Below, in pieces: positions 51,542 to 60,122 of a stretch of 64,000 bases of DNA. Origin of the DNA: DASXUX01 sp036504595 (lineage in GTDB: Bacteria; Planctomycetota; SZUA-567; H5-PLA8); contig DASXUX010000028.1 of the NCBI GenBank assembly GCA_036504595.1, positions 1-64,000 on the forward strand, written 5' to 3'. Both the position numbers and the translations under genes were made by a program. The stretch's first letter is position 1; the number at the start of each line of letters is the position of its first letter. The notes under the pieces were generated by a model. It made no database searches. It was not told the DNA's origin and saw only the letters and a list, made by a program, of their open reading frames with translations.

Positions 51542-52297
51542 CTACCGCCGGAAATTCCACTCCGCGCTGTTATACTTCTCCGTCCAAAGCTGCTCCGCCC
51601 GCGCTCGTTCCTGCGCCAGCGGCTCCGATGCCTTATTAATATCTGATTGCAGCGCGAGGACCAATCCCTTCGCAAAAGATTCCAAATCGTAAGGCGCGCC
51701 GCATTCACGCAGGCTGCTCAAAAACGCGCGATGCTCGCGGCCCGCGCGATAGTCGGGCGCCGCCGATGGAAATGGCAGCAGGCGCGCGATGCGTTCCCAG
51801 TCCGGATCGGCCAGCAGCGTGCCGTGAACCGCGACGCTGCGCCGCTTGCGCGCCTGAGCGTTCCCGCCGATTTTTCGCAGGGTTCCGCCGTTGAGCACGA
51901 CCAGGTCCGAAAGGCCGGCCATCTGTGATTCGAGGCCCCAGCTTGCCAGCACGCGCATGACAGGCGCAAGAACGGCGGCCATCGCGCCTTTGATCGTCTC
52001 GGAGCCCGGCAGGTCGGCCATCACGTAAAATGCCGAAAAGTTGATGATGCCCGGCCCAATGACGACCGCTCCGCCCCCGGAGTGCCGGCGAATGATCGCC
52101 ACGCCATCGTTCTTGGCCGCTTCGAGATTCACTTCGCGAGCCGCTTCCTGTCCGGTGCCGAGGATGATCGCAGGGGCCGCCGCTTGCCATACGCGCCAGG
52201 TGTTTGGGCAGAGCTGTTCCTCAACGCTAAGTTGCAGAGCTTCTTCAAGAGCGAGGTCTTCGGCGGGTGTGGGGAATGTATGGCAGAGCAGGCGCAT
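51542..52297 (-). CDS. Lipoate-protein ligase / lipoyl transferase family protein
   Basis: The product is 251 residues from MRLLCHTFPTP; the longer frame to 52351 is repeat-derived and there is no clear ribosome-binding site. It attaches lipoate (or moves octanoyl/lipoyl) to carrier domains of 2-oxoacid dehydrogenases or GcvH. Motifs: ARRHSGGGAVVIGPG-like binding loop (seen as IIRRHSGGGAVVIG), the lysine block KIGGNAQARKRRSVAVHGTLL, and the N-terminal LALEEALQLS helix. LplA, LipM and LipL share these motifs, so the exact type is open. There is no His after the GGGAV loop, unlike many LplA. Confidence 0.85.
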   Translation of the reverse strand: MRLLCHTFPTPAEDLALEEALQLSVEEQLCPNTWRVWQAAAPAIILGTGQEAAREVNLEAAKNDGVAIIRRHSGGGAVVIGPGIINFSAFYVMADLPGSETIKGAMAAVLAPVMRVLASWGLESQMAGLSDLVVLNGGTLRKIGGNAQARKRRSVAVHGTLLADPDWERIARLLPFPSAAPDYRAGREHRAFLSSLRECGAPYDLESFAKGLVLALQSDINKASEPLAQERARAEQLWTEKYNSAEWNFRR

Positions 52298-52305
52298 GTC
52301 GTCCG

Positions 52306-52382
52306 TACTGCGGGCATCTTGCCCGCTACAGTTCGCTGTAAGCTCCAGCATTCCGGAGAAGCGGGCGAGACGCCCGCACTAC
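52306..52382. repeat. GCGGGCATCTTGCCCGC-type paired hairpin element
   Basis: Two 22-23 bp copies at 52306-52329 (ACTGCGGGCATCTTGCCCGC) and 52360-52382 (AGCGGGCGAGACGCCCGC) face each other; each is itself a hairpin. The second copy supplies the last codons and the TAG stop of the downstream gene (52379). Confidence 0.7.
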
Positions 52383-52933
52383 AAACCGTTCACCATCAGG
52401 TGCCACACCACGCCCTGCCAGCCTTCCGCGTGCGGCGTGATGCGCTCTTTGGCAACGACGGGAACCAGAATGCAAACGGTGGACAGTTCGCGTGCCTTGC
52501 CGCCATCGCGGCTGACGATCGAAACGATGGGGCACTCGACGCTCTTGGCTAGTTCCATGGCGCGGACGAGATTGAGCGAGGTCGTCGCGCTTCCGCCGCC
52601 GACGCTGAAGACCATGACCATATCGTTGCGCGAAATCCGCGAGCCTTTGAGCCACTCCGAGTAACAGGTCTCCCAGCTCTCATCGTTCACACGCGCGGTC
52701 AGCTCGCTGACGTTGTCGGTCGGCGCGTAACTTTCGATTTTGGCGAGCTTGCGAAAATCATTGACCGCGTGAGAGGCGTTTGCCGCGCTGCCGCCGACGC
52801 CCAGCAAGAACAGCCGGCCGCCGCGAGCCTTCAGTGCGCGAAGCTGCTCGATTCCGCGCGCGATGCTCGGCTGGTCGATCGCTCGCGCGATGCGGATGGT
52901 TTCGTCGAGGTAGGTCGAGATGAAGTCGGACAT
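52379..52933 (-). CDS. gmhA: SIS-domain sugar isomerase, GmhA-like
   Basis: The product is 184 residues, close to phosphoheptose isomerase length. GmhA converts sedoheptulose 7-phosphate to glycero-manno-heptose 7-phosphate for the LPS inner core. Visible are LFLLGVGGSAANASHAVNDF (sugar-phosphate loop), VFSVGGGSATTSLNLVRAME (second phosphate contact), a conserved CPIVSIVSRDGGKA stretch and the family-like end HAEGWQGVVWHLMVNGL. The stop lies within a repeat, so the original C-terminus may have been a little longer. GGAGG 7 nt before the ATG. The substrate is not proven. Confidence 0.75.
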   Translation of the reverse strand: MSDFISTYLDETIRIARAIDQPSIARGIEQLRALKARGGRLFLLGVGGSAANASHAVNDFRKLAKIESYAPTDNVSELTARVNDESWETCYSEWLKGSRISRNDMVMVFSVGGGSATTSLNLVRAMELAKSVECPIVSIVSRDGGKARELSTVCILVPVVAKERITPHAEGWQGVVWHLMVNGL

Positions 52934-52953
52934 GTTGGGCCTCCGAAAAGCTT

Positions 52954-52996
52954 CCCCCTAACCCCTAACCCCTCTCCCTCGCGGGGGAGAGGAGGA
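52954..52996. repeat. CCCCTAACCCC / GCGGGGGAGAGG repeat
   Basis: Two CCCCTAA units are followed by a CTCTCCCTCGCGGGGGAGAG palindrome; same general class as 13692-13748. A further AATCCGCAAACCGAATTCCG-like short repeat is at 53036-53065, just before the guaA end. Confidence 0.6.
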
Positions 52997-53068
52997 CCGG
53001 AGCGCCGCTCCCTTACGGTCGCGGTTCTGATCCAATCCGCAAACCGAATTCCGAAATCCGCAATGCGT

Positions 53069-54610
53069 TCACTCCCACTCGATAGTCGCCGGCGGCTTCT
53101 GCGAGATGTCGTAGACGACGCGGTTGATGCCGCGGATTTCGTTCACGACGCGAGTGGAGATGCGGGCCAGGACTTCGTATGGCAGACGCGCCCAGTCGGC
53201 GGTCATTCCATCTTCAGATTGAACGGCGCGCAGGCAGATCGTCTCGCCGTACGCGCGCTCATCACCAAGGACACCGACACTGCGCACCGGAAGCAGGATC
53301 GCGAAGGCTTGCCAAAGCTGCCGCGCGAGTCCTGCGGCCTGAATTTCCTCCTGCACGATCTCATCGGCATCTTGAAGCAATTTCACGCGAGTGGCATCGA
53401 CTTCGCCCAGGATTCGCACGCCAAGGCCCGGACCCGGAAATGGCTGGCGCCAGACGATTTCCTCAGGCACGCCGAGTTCCGTGCCGATGACGCGCACTTC
53501 GTCTTTGAACAGTTCGCGGAACGGTTCCAGAAGCTGCAGACCGAGATCCGCCGGCAAACCGCCCACGTTGTGGTGGCTCTTGATGACGCTCGTCGGACCG
53601 CCGTGAGCCGAGACGGATTCGATCACGTCCGGGTAAAGAGTGCCTTGGCCCAGGAAACGCGCGCCCTTCACTTCGCGCGCTTTGGCTTCAAAGACGCGCA
53701 CGAACTCCCGGCCGATGATTTTCCGCTTTTTCTCCGGATCGACCACGCCGGCCAGCGCGCTCAAAAAAGCCTGGCTCGCGTCTACGCACCACAATGGAAT
53801 TTTGAAGTGGCCCCGGAACGTCTGCTCCACGCGCCGGCCTTCATTCTTTCGCACCAGGCCGTTATCGACGAAGATGCACTGGAGCTGGTCGCCAATGGCC
53901 TGGTGGATGAGCACGGCCGCCACGGACGAATCCACGCCGCCGCTCAGGCCAAGGATGACCTTCGCATCCCCGACCTTCTCCCGAATCGACTTCACCTGCG
54001 ACTCAATGAAATTGCTCATTCGCCAGTCGCCCTTGCAGCCGGCAACCTGGTAGAGGAAATTGCGCAACACTTGGCGCCCCTTGGGCGTGTGCGTCACTTC
54101 CGGGTGGAACTGCACGCCGTAAATGCGGCGCTCGACATCGCCGATCGCGGCCAGCGGGCAGTTGGGTGTTCGAGCGAGAATCTTGAATCCTTGCGGCGGT
54201 GAAGTCAGCGCATCGCCGTGGCTCATCCAGACGTCGGTGCGTTCACCGATGCCAGAGAGCAGAGCGTTGGGCTCCACGATATCGATCACCGCGCTGCCGT
54301 ATTCGCGCTGCGCCTGCTTTTCGACTTTGCCGCCGAGCACAAACGCGGTGAGCTGAATTCCATAACAGATGCCCAGGATGGGAATGCCGAGCTTGAAAAT
54401 TTCCGGGTCGATACGGGGAGCGCCCTCGGAGTACACGCTCGCGGGTCCGCCGGAGAAGATCAGTGCCGCCGGTCGCTCAGCCTTGATTGCATCCATCGCG
54501 CGCTGATAGGGCACGATCCTGCAGAAGACCTTCGCCTCGCGCACGCGCCGGGCGATGAGCTGGGCGTACTGTGCTCCGAAGTCGATGACGAAAACGGTTT
54601 CGTGGGACAT
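53069..54610 (-). CDS. guaA: GMP synthase (glutamine-hydrolysing)
   Basis: The product is 513 residues, normal length. It aminates XMP to GMP using Gln and ATP. The class-I amidotransferase domain (1-190) has the Cys nucleophile in GICYGIQL (about 79-86) and His/Glu in GVQFHPEVTHT. The ATP-pyrophosphatase part has the P-loop GLSGGVDSS (about 224-232) and the C-terminal dimerisation domain ends in YDISQKPPATIEWE. It begins inside the guaB stop (TGATG, 1-nt overlap), so the two are translationally coupled. Confidence 0.97.
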   Translation of the reverse strand: MSHETVFVIDFGAQYAQLIARRVREAKVFCRIVPYQRAMDAIKAERPAALIFSGGPASVYSEGAPRIDPEIFKLGIPILGICYGIQLTAFVLGGKVEKQAQREYGSAVIDIVEPNALLSGIGERTDVWMSHGDALTSPPQGFKILARTPNCPLAAIGDVERRIYGVQFHPEVTHTPKGRQVLRNFLYQVAGCKGDWRMSNFIESQVKSIREKVGDAKVILGLSGGVDSSVAAVLIHQAIGDQLQCIFVDNGLVRKNEGRRVEQTFRGHFKIPLWCVDASQAFLSALAGVVDPEKKRKIIGREFVRVFEAKAREVKGARFLGQGTLYPDVIESVSAHGGPTSVIKSHHNVGGLPADLGLQLLEPFRELFKDEVRVIGTELGVPEEIVWRQPFPGPGLGVRILGEVDATRVKLLQDADEIVQEEIQAAGLARQLWQAFAILLPVRSVGVLGDERAYGETICLRAVQSEDGMTADWARLPYEVLARISTRVVNEIRGINRVVYDISQKPPATIEWE

Positions 54611-56130
54611 CAGTCCCCCTCTTCTTCCAGCCGGTAGTTCGGCGCTTCTTGCGTGATGAATACGTCGTGCGGATGGCTTTCCTTCAGCCCTGCGCCGGTC
54701 TGACGAATGAATCGCGCCTTCTGCGGCAGTTCGGCCGTTGTTTCAGATCCAATGTAGCCCATGCCCGCCCGCAGGCCGCCGACGAGCTGGTACAGGAACG
54801 CCGCCAGCGGCCCGGTGTAGGGCACGCGGCCCTCGATGCCTTCCGGCACCAGCTTTTCCGGCGCGGCGCCTTCTTGGCCATAGCGCGATGCGCTGCCTTC
54901 GACCATTGCGCCCAGCGAACCCATTCCGCGGTACGACTTGAACTGGCGTCCTTTGTAAAGCACCACGCGGCCCGGCGACTCGTCGGTCCCGGCGAACAAG
55001 TTTCCGATCATCACCGCATCGGCTCCAGCGGCCAGCGCTTTGACGATGTCCCCGGAGAACTTGATCCCGCCGTCCGAGATTAGCCGGCAGCCAGTTCCCT
55101 TCAGCCCCTCGCGGGCGTTGAGGACTGCCGTGATCTGCGGGACGCCCACGCCCGACACGACGCGCGTCGTACAGATGGATCCCGGCCCAACGCCAACTTT
55201 GACGGCATCGGCGCCGGCCTCAGCCAGCGCGCGGGCGCCATCGGCGGTCGCGATGTTTCCGGCGATCACTTCGTGAGCAGGATGATTCTTCTTGAGCCAC
55301 TTCACCGTTTCGATCACGCGCACCGAATGGCCGTGAGCTGTATCAACGACGAGCACGTCAACGCCGGCCTTGATCAACGCTTCGATGCGGGCTTCATCAT
55401 GAACGCCAACGGCCGCGCCGACGCGAAGCCGGCCTTTTTCGTCGCGGCTGGCATGCGGAAAACGAAGGGCGTTATCGATGTCTTTAATGGTGATCAGTCC
55501 AGCCAGGCGGCCGGCGTCGTCCACGAGCAGAAGTTTTTCGACTTTATTCTTGTGCAGTATTTCCTGAGCCTGTTCGAGGCTTGTGCCGGGCTTGGCCGTG
55601 ATCAGATTGCGCGTCATCACGTCGCGAATCTTGGCGACATTGTTGGTTTGAAAACGCATATCGCGTCGTGTGAGAATGCCGACCGCTTTTCCATTTTTGC
55701 GAGCGACGCCCGGCAGATCGCTGGGATCGTGCTCTACAATGGGAATGCCCGAAATATTGTGGCTCGTCATCATCGTCTTGGCTTCGGCGATGGTGTGCTC
55801 GGGCGTAAGCGTAATCGGGCCGGTGATGACCCCGGATGCGCTGCGCTTGACCTTAACGACTTCGCGCGCCTGCTCGTCCGGCTTCATGTTGCGGTGAATG
55901 ATCCCGATGCCGCCTTCCTGCGCCATGGCGATCGCCAGCCGGCTTTCGGTGACCGTATCCATGGCCGCTGACAGCAGCGGAATGTGCAGACGGATTTTTT
56001 GCGTGAGCTGGGTCGAAGTATCCACTTCGGCGGGCAGAACGTCGCTATTGCCAGGCAGCAGCAGCACGTCGTCGAACGTGATGCCGATCTCCTCGAAACC
56101 CTGCGGAGCCGTCCCGTCAGTGTTGCTCAT
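54610..56130 (-). CDS. guaB: Inosine-5'-monophosphate dehydrogenase
   Basis: The product is 506 residues from MSNTDGTAPQ (AAGGAGG 7 nt upstream; the frame to 56211 has no such site). It oxidises IMP to XMP with NAD+. Visible are GITFDDVLLLPG at the start, a CBS-domain pair in the middle (about 115-230), the catalytic Cys loop VGPGSICTTRVV (about 322-333), GGIKFSGDIVKAL and the mobile flap GMGSLGAMVEGSASRYGQ. It is the first gene of the guaB-guaA pair, the only purine genes in the window. Confidence 0.97.
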   Translation of the reverse strand: MSNTDGTAPQGFEEIGITFDDVLLLPGNSDVLPAEVDTSTQLTQKIRLHIPLLSAAMDTVTESRLAIAMAQEGGIGIIHRNMKPDEQAREVVKVKRSASGVITGPITLTPEHTIAEAKTMMTSHNISGIPIVEHDPSDLPGVARKNGKAVGILTRRDMRFQTNNVAKIRDVMTRNLITAKPGTSLEQAQEILHKNKVEKLLLVDDAGRLAGLITIKDIDNALRFPHASRDEKGRLRVGAAVGVHDEARIEALIKAGVDVLVVDTAHGHSVRVIETVKWLKKNHPAHEVIAGNIATADGARALAEAGADAVKVGVGPGSICTTRVVSGVGVPQITAVLNAREGLKGTGCRLISDGGIKFSGDIVKALAAGADAVMIGNLFAGTDESPGRVVLYKGRQFKSYRGMGSLGAMVEGSASRYGQEGAAPEKLVPEGIEGRVPYTGPLAAFLYQLVGGLRAGMGYIGSETTAELPQKARFIRQTGAGLKESHPHDVFITQEAPNYRLEEEGD

Positions 56131-56336
56131 GCGATTGCCTCCTTGGCTCGCTCTGCGCGGATGCATATTTCTCTCAGATGCGAGTTGTGCGTGCACAAAC
56201 TGGGAAAGCAAGCCACGGTGCGCAAGCCTGACCTCATCAGCCCGCGATTGCCAAACGCCGGCGCGGCTGAGCGCGGTTCAAGCGCTGCGCATGGGAAATA
56301 GAAGTGATGTTGTTGGGTGCTGGCTTCCATAGAACT

Positions 56337-56364
56337 GTTTTAGCCATCCGCCTTTTTCTGTCAA
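56337..56364 (-). promoter_or_regulatory. Putative sigma-70 promoter of guaBA
   Basis: Read on the minus strand: TTGACA (56364-56359), a 16-bp spacer, then TAAAAC (56342-56337). The -35 is perfect and the -10 matches 4 of 6. It lies about 207 nt before the guaB ATG. Confidence 0.4.
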
Positions 56365-56712
56365 GAAATTCTCGTGCGGCACGGGGCTTTCTACAGAAGG
56401 CTTAAGCGTTCAGTCTGCCGACCAAAGCTCAAGGCACCGAGAACGCCACGATATGCACGGTTGAGGTGTTCTTGGCGATCGCGAGCTGTGACGACTGAAC
56501 CGGCTGACATGACCGACAAGTGGCGAAAGCTTTCGAAACGAACGACGCTGGGAAAAGAAAAATTGTTTTGGAAGTGGAATAATGTTGACACAAATGCATT
56601 GTGCGTTACGCCACTTCTCACGAATGCGCTGCAGCGGCCATTTGAGGTTTGCTGTGGCATTGGGATGGATTCAAAGAACTTAAACGACGCGCTGAAACGG
56701 AAAACGTTGACT
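56365..56712. other. Upstream region of the DksA-like gene
   Basis: No convincing gene. On the plus strand the DksA frame stays open back to 56374, but this stretch looks unlike coding sequence. TTGACA occurs at 56585-56590 without a good -10. 56131-56336, upstream of guaB, also shows no gene. Confidence 0.5.
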
Positions 56713-57168
56713 ATGCCGCTTAGCCCTGAACAACAAGCTCACTCGCGTGAGATCCTGCTCGAAAAACGCGCCGCGTTGCAGCGGCAGGTCGAGCGCCTTG
56801 CCAAGGACGCCGCCGAATCGACGGAGGCCACCGAAAACTCAAAGTCGCCGCTCAGCAGCGCCGAAAACGCTTCGGATACGTTCGAGCAGGATTTCGCTTT
56901 CATGAGCATGGAGAGCGAAGAGGATCTGCTGCGCAAAGTGGACCGCGCGCTGTTGCGCGTTAGGGAGAACACCTACGGTTCGTGCGAAGAGTGCGACAAG
57001 CAGATTAGCTCCGAGCGCCTCGAAGCGTTGCCGTGGGCGACGATGTGCATCCACTGCCAGGAGCTGGAAGAGCGCGGACAGCTTCGCCGCCGCCGGAACG
57101 AACCTGACTTCGACATCGAAGACGACAATGAAGAAGCGCTGATCGGCGACGACCGCGAACGGGCGTAA
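56713..57168 (+). CDS. DksA/TraR-type C4 zinc finger protein
   Basis: The product is 151 residues if started at MPLSPEQQAHSR. An ATG at 56665, 16 codons earlier, is also possible; neither has a good Shine-Dalgarno. The N-terminal coiled coil (about 5-75) leads to the finger CEECDKQISSERLEALPWAT...CIHC (about 95-120) with four Cys. The C-terminus is acidic (DFDIEDDNEEALIGDD). DksA-like proteins enter the RNA polymerase secondary channel and, with ppGpp, reset transcription. The two coiled-coil-tip Asp residues of true DksA were not pinpointed, so it may be a YocK/TraR-type relative. Confidence 0.85.
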   Translation: MPLSPEQQAHSREILLEKRAALQRQVERLAKDAAESTEATENSKSPLSSAENASDTFEQDFAFMSMESEEDLLRKVDRALLRVRENTYGSCEECDKQISSERLEALPWATMCIHCQELEERGQLRRRRNEPDFDIEDDNEEALIGDDRERA

Positions 57169-57249
57169 CGGCGAGTCTGGAGTCGACCAGAAGCTCGCCA
57201 CCGGCGCTCGGCGGGATTCGTGGCGAGAAGTTGCGCAGAAAACATCACA

Positions 57250-57278
57250 CAAAAAAAGCGGGCCATCAAGGCCCGCTC
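57250..57278 (-). terminator. Rho-independent terminator
   Basis: Stem AGCGGGCC, loop ATCAAG-type, GGCCCGCT, followed on the minus strand by a T8 run (A-run at 57250-57257 on plus). It lies 22 nt past the stop of the minus-strand gene at 57301. The convergent DksA-like gene ends at 57168. Confidence 0.8.
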
Positions 57279-57300
57279 TGTGTTTGGCAGACGTCTTCTG

Positions 57301-58287
57301 CTATTTCTTTTCTTCTTGCGGCTTGCGAGCGGCTTCAAAGATCGGATCGCGCGTGGCCTTCACGATCACGGTGATGCTGCCGCCGAGATTGACTGGATCG
57401 TCTTTCTTGGCCTGGAGGTTCTCGCTGGCAATGACTACGTCTTGAGCTCTTCCGTCGGCCATCCCGTAGCTTAGGGCGACATCGCGCTCCTTTTTGCTGT
57501 GAGCCTGGATAGTCTCGATGCGCGTTTTGTCCGGGTAGAGATACTTGTTGTCGATCTTCTCTTTCGTCTTTTTGTCTTTGTAGCGGCGATCGAAGACGAC
57601 GTTGTAAATCTTGTCGTCCTTTTCAAAGGCGGAAAACAGCTTCTGCCGCAGCTTCGCGTCGTCAGCCATGATGTCGGGGTCTTCCTGACCGGTCACGTAC
57701 TTGAAGCCCGCCAGCTTGGCCTTCTCGTACATGTCATAGCCGAGCTTCATGTTGGCTTCGTAAATAGACTGGCGCTTTTCGATCTCGGCGTCACGCTCGC
57801 GCTGCTGGCCCTTCTTCTGGACGTACAGGAGCAGCGCGACGACGCCCAGCACGGCGACAAAGCCGAAAATGTACATCAGTTCTTTGCCGTAGCCGCGCTT
57901 GGGCTTGTATTTCTTGCCGCTTTGCCCGCTCGCGGCGTCATCGCGGCGAGTGGTGCGACTGGACGCCGAGTTCGTTCGCTGAGGCGGAGCGGCCTGAACC
58001 TGCTGGACTTGCGGCTGTGCGGCTTGACGGCCGGAGCCCGGCTGCGGCGTCATTCGGCCACTGGGGCTGGCTGCGGCCTGGGGTTGAGCGCGTCCGCTGA
58101 CGCTGGCGGGCTGCTGCGGCGCACGGCCACTGACATTGTTGATGACGGGCTGAGGTTGGGCTCGTCCGCTGACGTTGCTGGCTGGTTGGGGCTGTGCACG
58201 GCCGCTAACGTTTGTCTGTGGAGGCACTCGGCCGCTGGTGCTCGCCGCCGTGCGCCCCGATGGCCTGCCGCTGTTGCTTTCTGCCAT
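57301..58287 (-). CDS. Membrane-anchored protein of a novel family (copy 2) with VSGRAQPQ repeats
   Basis: The product is 328 residues from MAESNSGRPSG (AAGGGG 7 nt upstream). The N-terminal ~115 residues are a low-complexity stretch of about five VSGRAQPQ-type repeats. A transmembrane helix (about 134-152, MYIFGFVAVLGVVALLLYV) follows, then the ~170-residue soluble domain shared with 46091-46672 (DDAKLRQKLF, YNVVFDRRYKDKK, KYLYPDKTRI, NLGGSITVIVKA). It precedes its own terminator and sits upstream of the kinase operon end, so it is its own transcription unit. Function is unknown. Confidence 0.7.
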   Translation of the reverse strand: MAESNSGRPSGRTAASTSGRVPPQTNVSGRAQPQPASNVSGRAQPQPVINNVSGRAPQQPASVSGRAQPQAAASPSGRMTPQPGSGRQAAQPQVQQVQAAPPQRTNSASSRTTRRDDAASGQSGKKYKPKRGYGKELMYIFGFVAVLGVVALLLYVQKKGQQRERDAEIEKRQSIYEANMKLGYDMYEKAKLAGFKYVTGQEDPDIMADDAKLRQKLFSAFEKDDKIYNVVFDRRYKDKKTKEKIDNKYLYPDKTRIETIQAHSKKERDVALSYGMADGRAQDVVIASENLQAKKDDPVNLGGSITVIVKATRDPIFEAARKPQEEKK

Positions 58288-58495
58288 GCCTTTCCCCTTG
58301 CTGCTGTGTGTTATGTGCTCCCAGTTCGTCACGTCGAAACGCGCGCTGCACCGCTGAATGAGACAACTCAACTCGACTGAGTCCGACTTGAATAACTATA
58401 CGCCGCTTTGCGCGAAATTAACAAGCAAATTTCCTGCACGGTGTGGGGCACGCTCGTTTCCGTCTGGACTCATGGGTGCTGACGTCCTGCTGCTG

Positions 58496-58542
58496 CACGC
58501 ATGAGATTGGCGCCAAACGAAAAGCGCCAATCACATGCGTGC
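58496..58542. repeat. GCACG...CGTGC hairpin repeat, copy 3 (inverted)
   Basis: The minus strand reads GGCACGCATGTGATTGGCGC, loop TTTTCGTTTG, then GCGCCAATCTCATGCGTGC. The arms resemble copies 1 and 2 but the loop differs. It is next to the kinase terminator. Confidence 0.65.
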
Positions 58543-58553
58543 CACCAGGAGAC

Positions 58554-58581
58554 AAAAAAGCGGGGCCATTTGGCCCCGCTT
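58554..58581 (-). terminator. Rho-independent terminator of the kinase gene
   Basis: Stem AGCGGGGCC, loop ATTT-type, GGCCCCGCT, with a T6 run on the minus strand. It lies 21 nt beyond the kinase stop codon (58603). Confidence 0.85.
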
Positions 58582-58602
58582 GCGGACGGAAGAAAACTCT
58601 CA

Positions 58603-59853
58603 TTAGTAGTTGGCGCGGTACAGTTCCCACATTTCCGGCCGGCTGAGCCAGCACTTCAGCACATGACGGACGTGGAAGACGCTGGCGTATCGCTGTGCCG
58701 GGTCGCGCGCAAGGCACTTCACGCACAAGGCGTCCAATTCGGGCGGGATGCGCCTGCGAGTGTACTCCGACGGCTGCGGGATCGGGCTGTGGCGGAAGTA
58801 GGGATCCAAGTCGGTCGGGCGCTGCACCTGATTGGGCGCGTTGCCAGTCAACAGGAAGAACAACACGCCGCCCAGGCCGTACACATCGGTTCGTTCGGTG
58901 AACGTGCCCGGATCGCCTGCCCACTGTTCCGGCGACAGATAGCTCGGCGTTCCCACTGCGCGCACGGCCGCATCGCCCGGCAGCGAACCGGTGAGCGTGG
59001 TGCTGAGCGTTGCAGCGGCAGGGGCTTCGTTGGATGCGTAGCGCTTTGGGATGTCGGCATTGATCGCCTGGCTGATGCCAAAGTCGATCACGACGACCTC
59101 GCCGCGGCTGCCGACGATGATGTTCTGCGGCTTGAGGTCGAGATGCAGGACGCCGGCCGAGTGCGCGTGTTCAACGCCCGCGCAGACTTTGTCGAACAGC
59201 TCCGCGACGGCGGTAATGCTGTAGCCGGTCAGTCCGGGGATGCCGGCGTCGGAAATCTTCTTGATGACCTGGTCGAGGCTGGAGCCTTCGATGTACGGCA
59301 TGGTCATGAAGACCTGGTCTTTGCCGATGTTCCCGAGTTCCAACAGGCGCGTGACGTTGGGATGGTTGAGCTTGGCGGCGAAGCGCGCTTCTTTCATGAT
59401 GCGGTCCGCGCCCCAGCCGCCCTGCGCCTGGCTGATCTTCACGATGACTTCGCGTTCGGCGAGTTGATCGAAGGCCACCTTGCAGGTGCCTTGACCGCCC
59501 AACTGGATCTCGCGGCGTACCTGGTAACGGTCGGACGACATCGCCGGTGCTTTGACGACTTCAGCATTTTCAACTTTAGCGCTCTCGATTTTGGCTTGCG
59601 GAGCGGTGACGTGCGTGGCCATTCGTTCTCCTCCCATGGGTTCGTGGCTTCGAAGTGATACGTCCATACCCGCTCCCGCGTTTTTTTCCAGTGCCGCTTC
59701 GATCTCTTCGGCGGCGGGGCTGGCTTCCCGTGGTGCTCGGGCCTCTCGCTCGCGTTGCAGCCGATCCCACTCTTTACGCGCCGCCTCGGCGGCCACGCTT
59801 GACGTGGATGTCTTCGCCTCGCGGCGCTGAGCCCGTTCCGTGACGTGTGACAC
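58603..59853 (-). CDS. Hanks-type Ser/Thr protein kinase
   Basis: The product is 416 residues starting at GTG with AAGGAGGGG upstream. The first ~105 residues are charged and low-complexity. The kinase domain (about 108-400) has the Gly-loop LGGQGTCKVAF, Lys139 in VIVKI, the catalytic loop HLDLKPQN (Asp239, with Leu in place of the usual Arg, so a non-RD kinase), DFG at 257-259 and VGTPSYLSPEQWAG with the peptide-positioning segment. The C-terminal lobe ends at about residue 400. No transmembrane helix or extracellular sensor domain is seen, so it is cytoplasmic. The substrate is unknown; the adjacent gene ends at its own terminator. Confidence 0.92.
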   Translation of the reverse strand: MSHVTERAQRREAKTSTSSVAAEAARKEWDRLQREREARAPREASPAAEEIEAALEKNAGAGMDVSLRSHEPMGGERMATHVTAPQAKIESAKVENAEVVKAPAMSSDRYQVRREIQLGGQGTCKVAFDQLAEREVIVKISQAQGGWGADRIMKEARFAAKLNHPNVTRLLELGNIGKDQVFMTMPYIEGSSLDQVIKKISDAGIPGLTGYSITAVAELFDKVCAGVEHAHSAGVLHLDLKPQNIIVGSRGEVVVIDFGISQAINADIPKRYASNEAPAAATLSTTLTGSLPGDAAVRAVGTPSYLSPEQWAGDPGTFTERTDVYGLGGVLFFLLTGNAPNQVQRPTDLDPYFRHSPIPQPSEYTRRRIPPELDALCVKCLARDPAQRYASVFHVRHVLKCWLSRPEMWELYRANY

Positions 59854-60029
59854 GATCTTCCCCTCCTTGAAATGCCTCGCTTATCTGAAAAGCGTCCCTC
59901 CGTCCTAATCGCTTTGGGGGGAATTTCAAATCAGCGTTTCAAGAAAGCTCTGATTAGGCGCGCGATCCTGTAAATTGGCTGTTTGGGACAACAGGCTGGA
60001 TTGCTCTGCAAAAATTAAATGCAGAATCG

Positions 60030-60059
60030 TTGCGCGTGATTTCAGGAGTGGAATATACT
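60030..60059 (+). promoter_or_regulatory. Putative sigma-70 promoter of the CBS gene
   Basis: TTGCGC (60030-60035), 18-bp spacer, TATACT (60054-60059; 5 of 6 to consensus). It lies 63 nt before the ATG at 60123. The rest of the gap 59854-60122 shows nothing else. Confidence 0.4.
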
Positions 60060-60122
60060 TAATTGCGGGCGCGTTTTACTTGCAGCGCCCTTTGCCGCAA
60101 CCTTTTTCGGGAGAGCCTCAGC

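Noticed and set aside
54610..56364. Purine riboswitch ahead of guaB
   Set aside because: No conserved purine-aptamer loops were recognisable in 56131-56336; only a promoter-like pair was noted.
56374..56712. Extended N-terminus of the DksA-like gene
   Set aside because: The upstream frame is open by chance; its composition differs and it lacks any ribosome-binding site.
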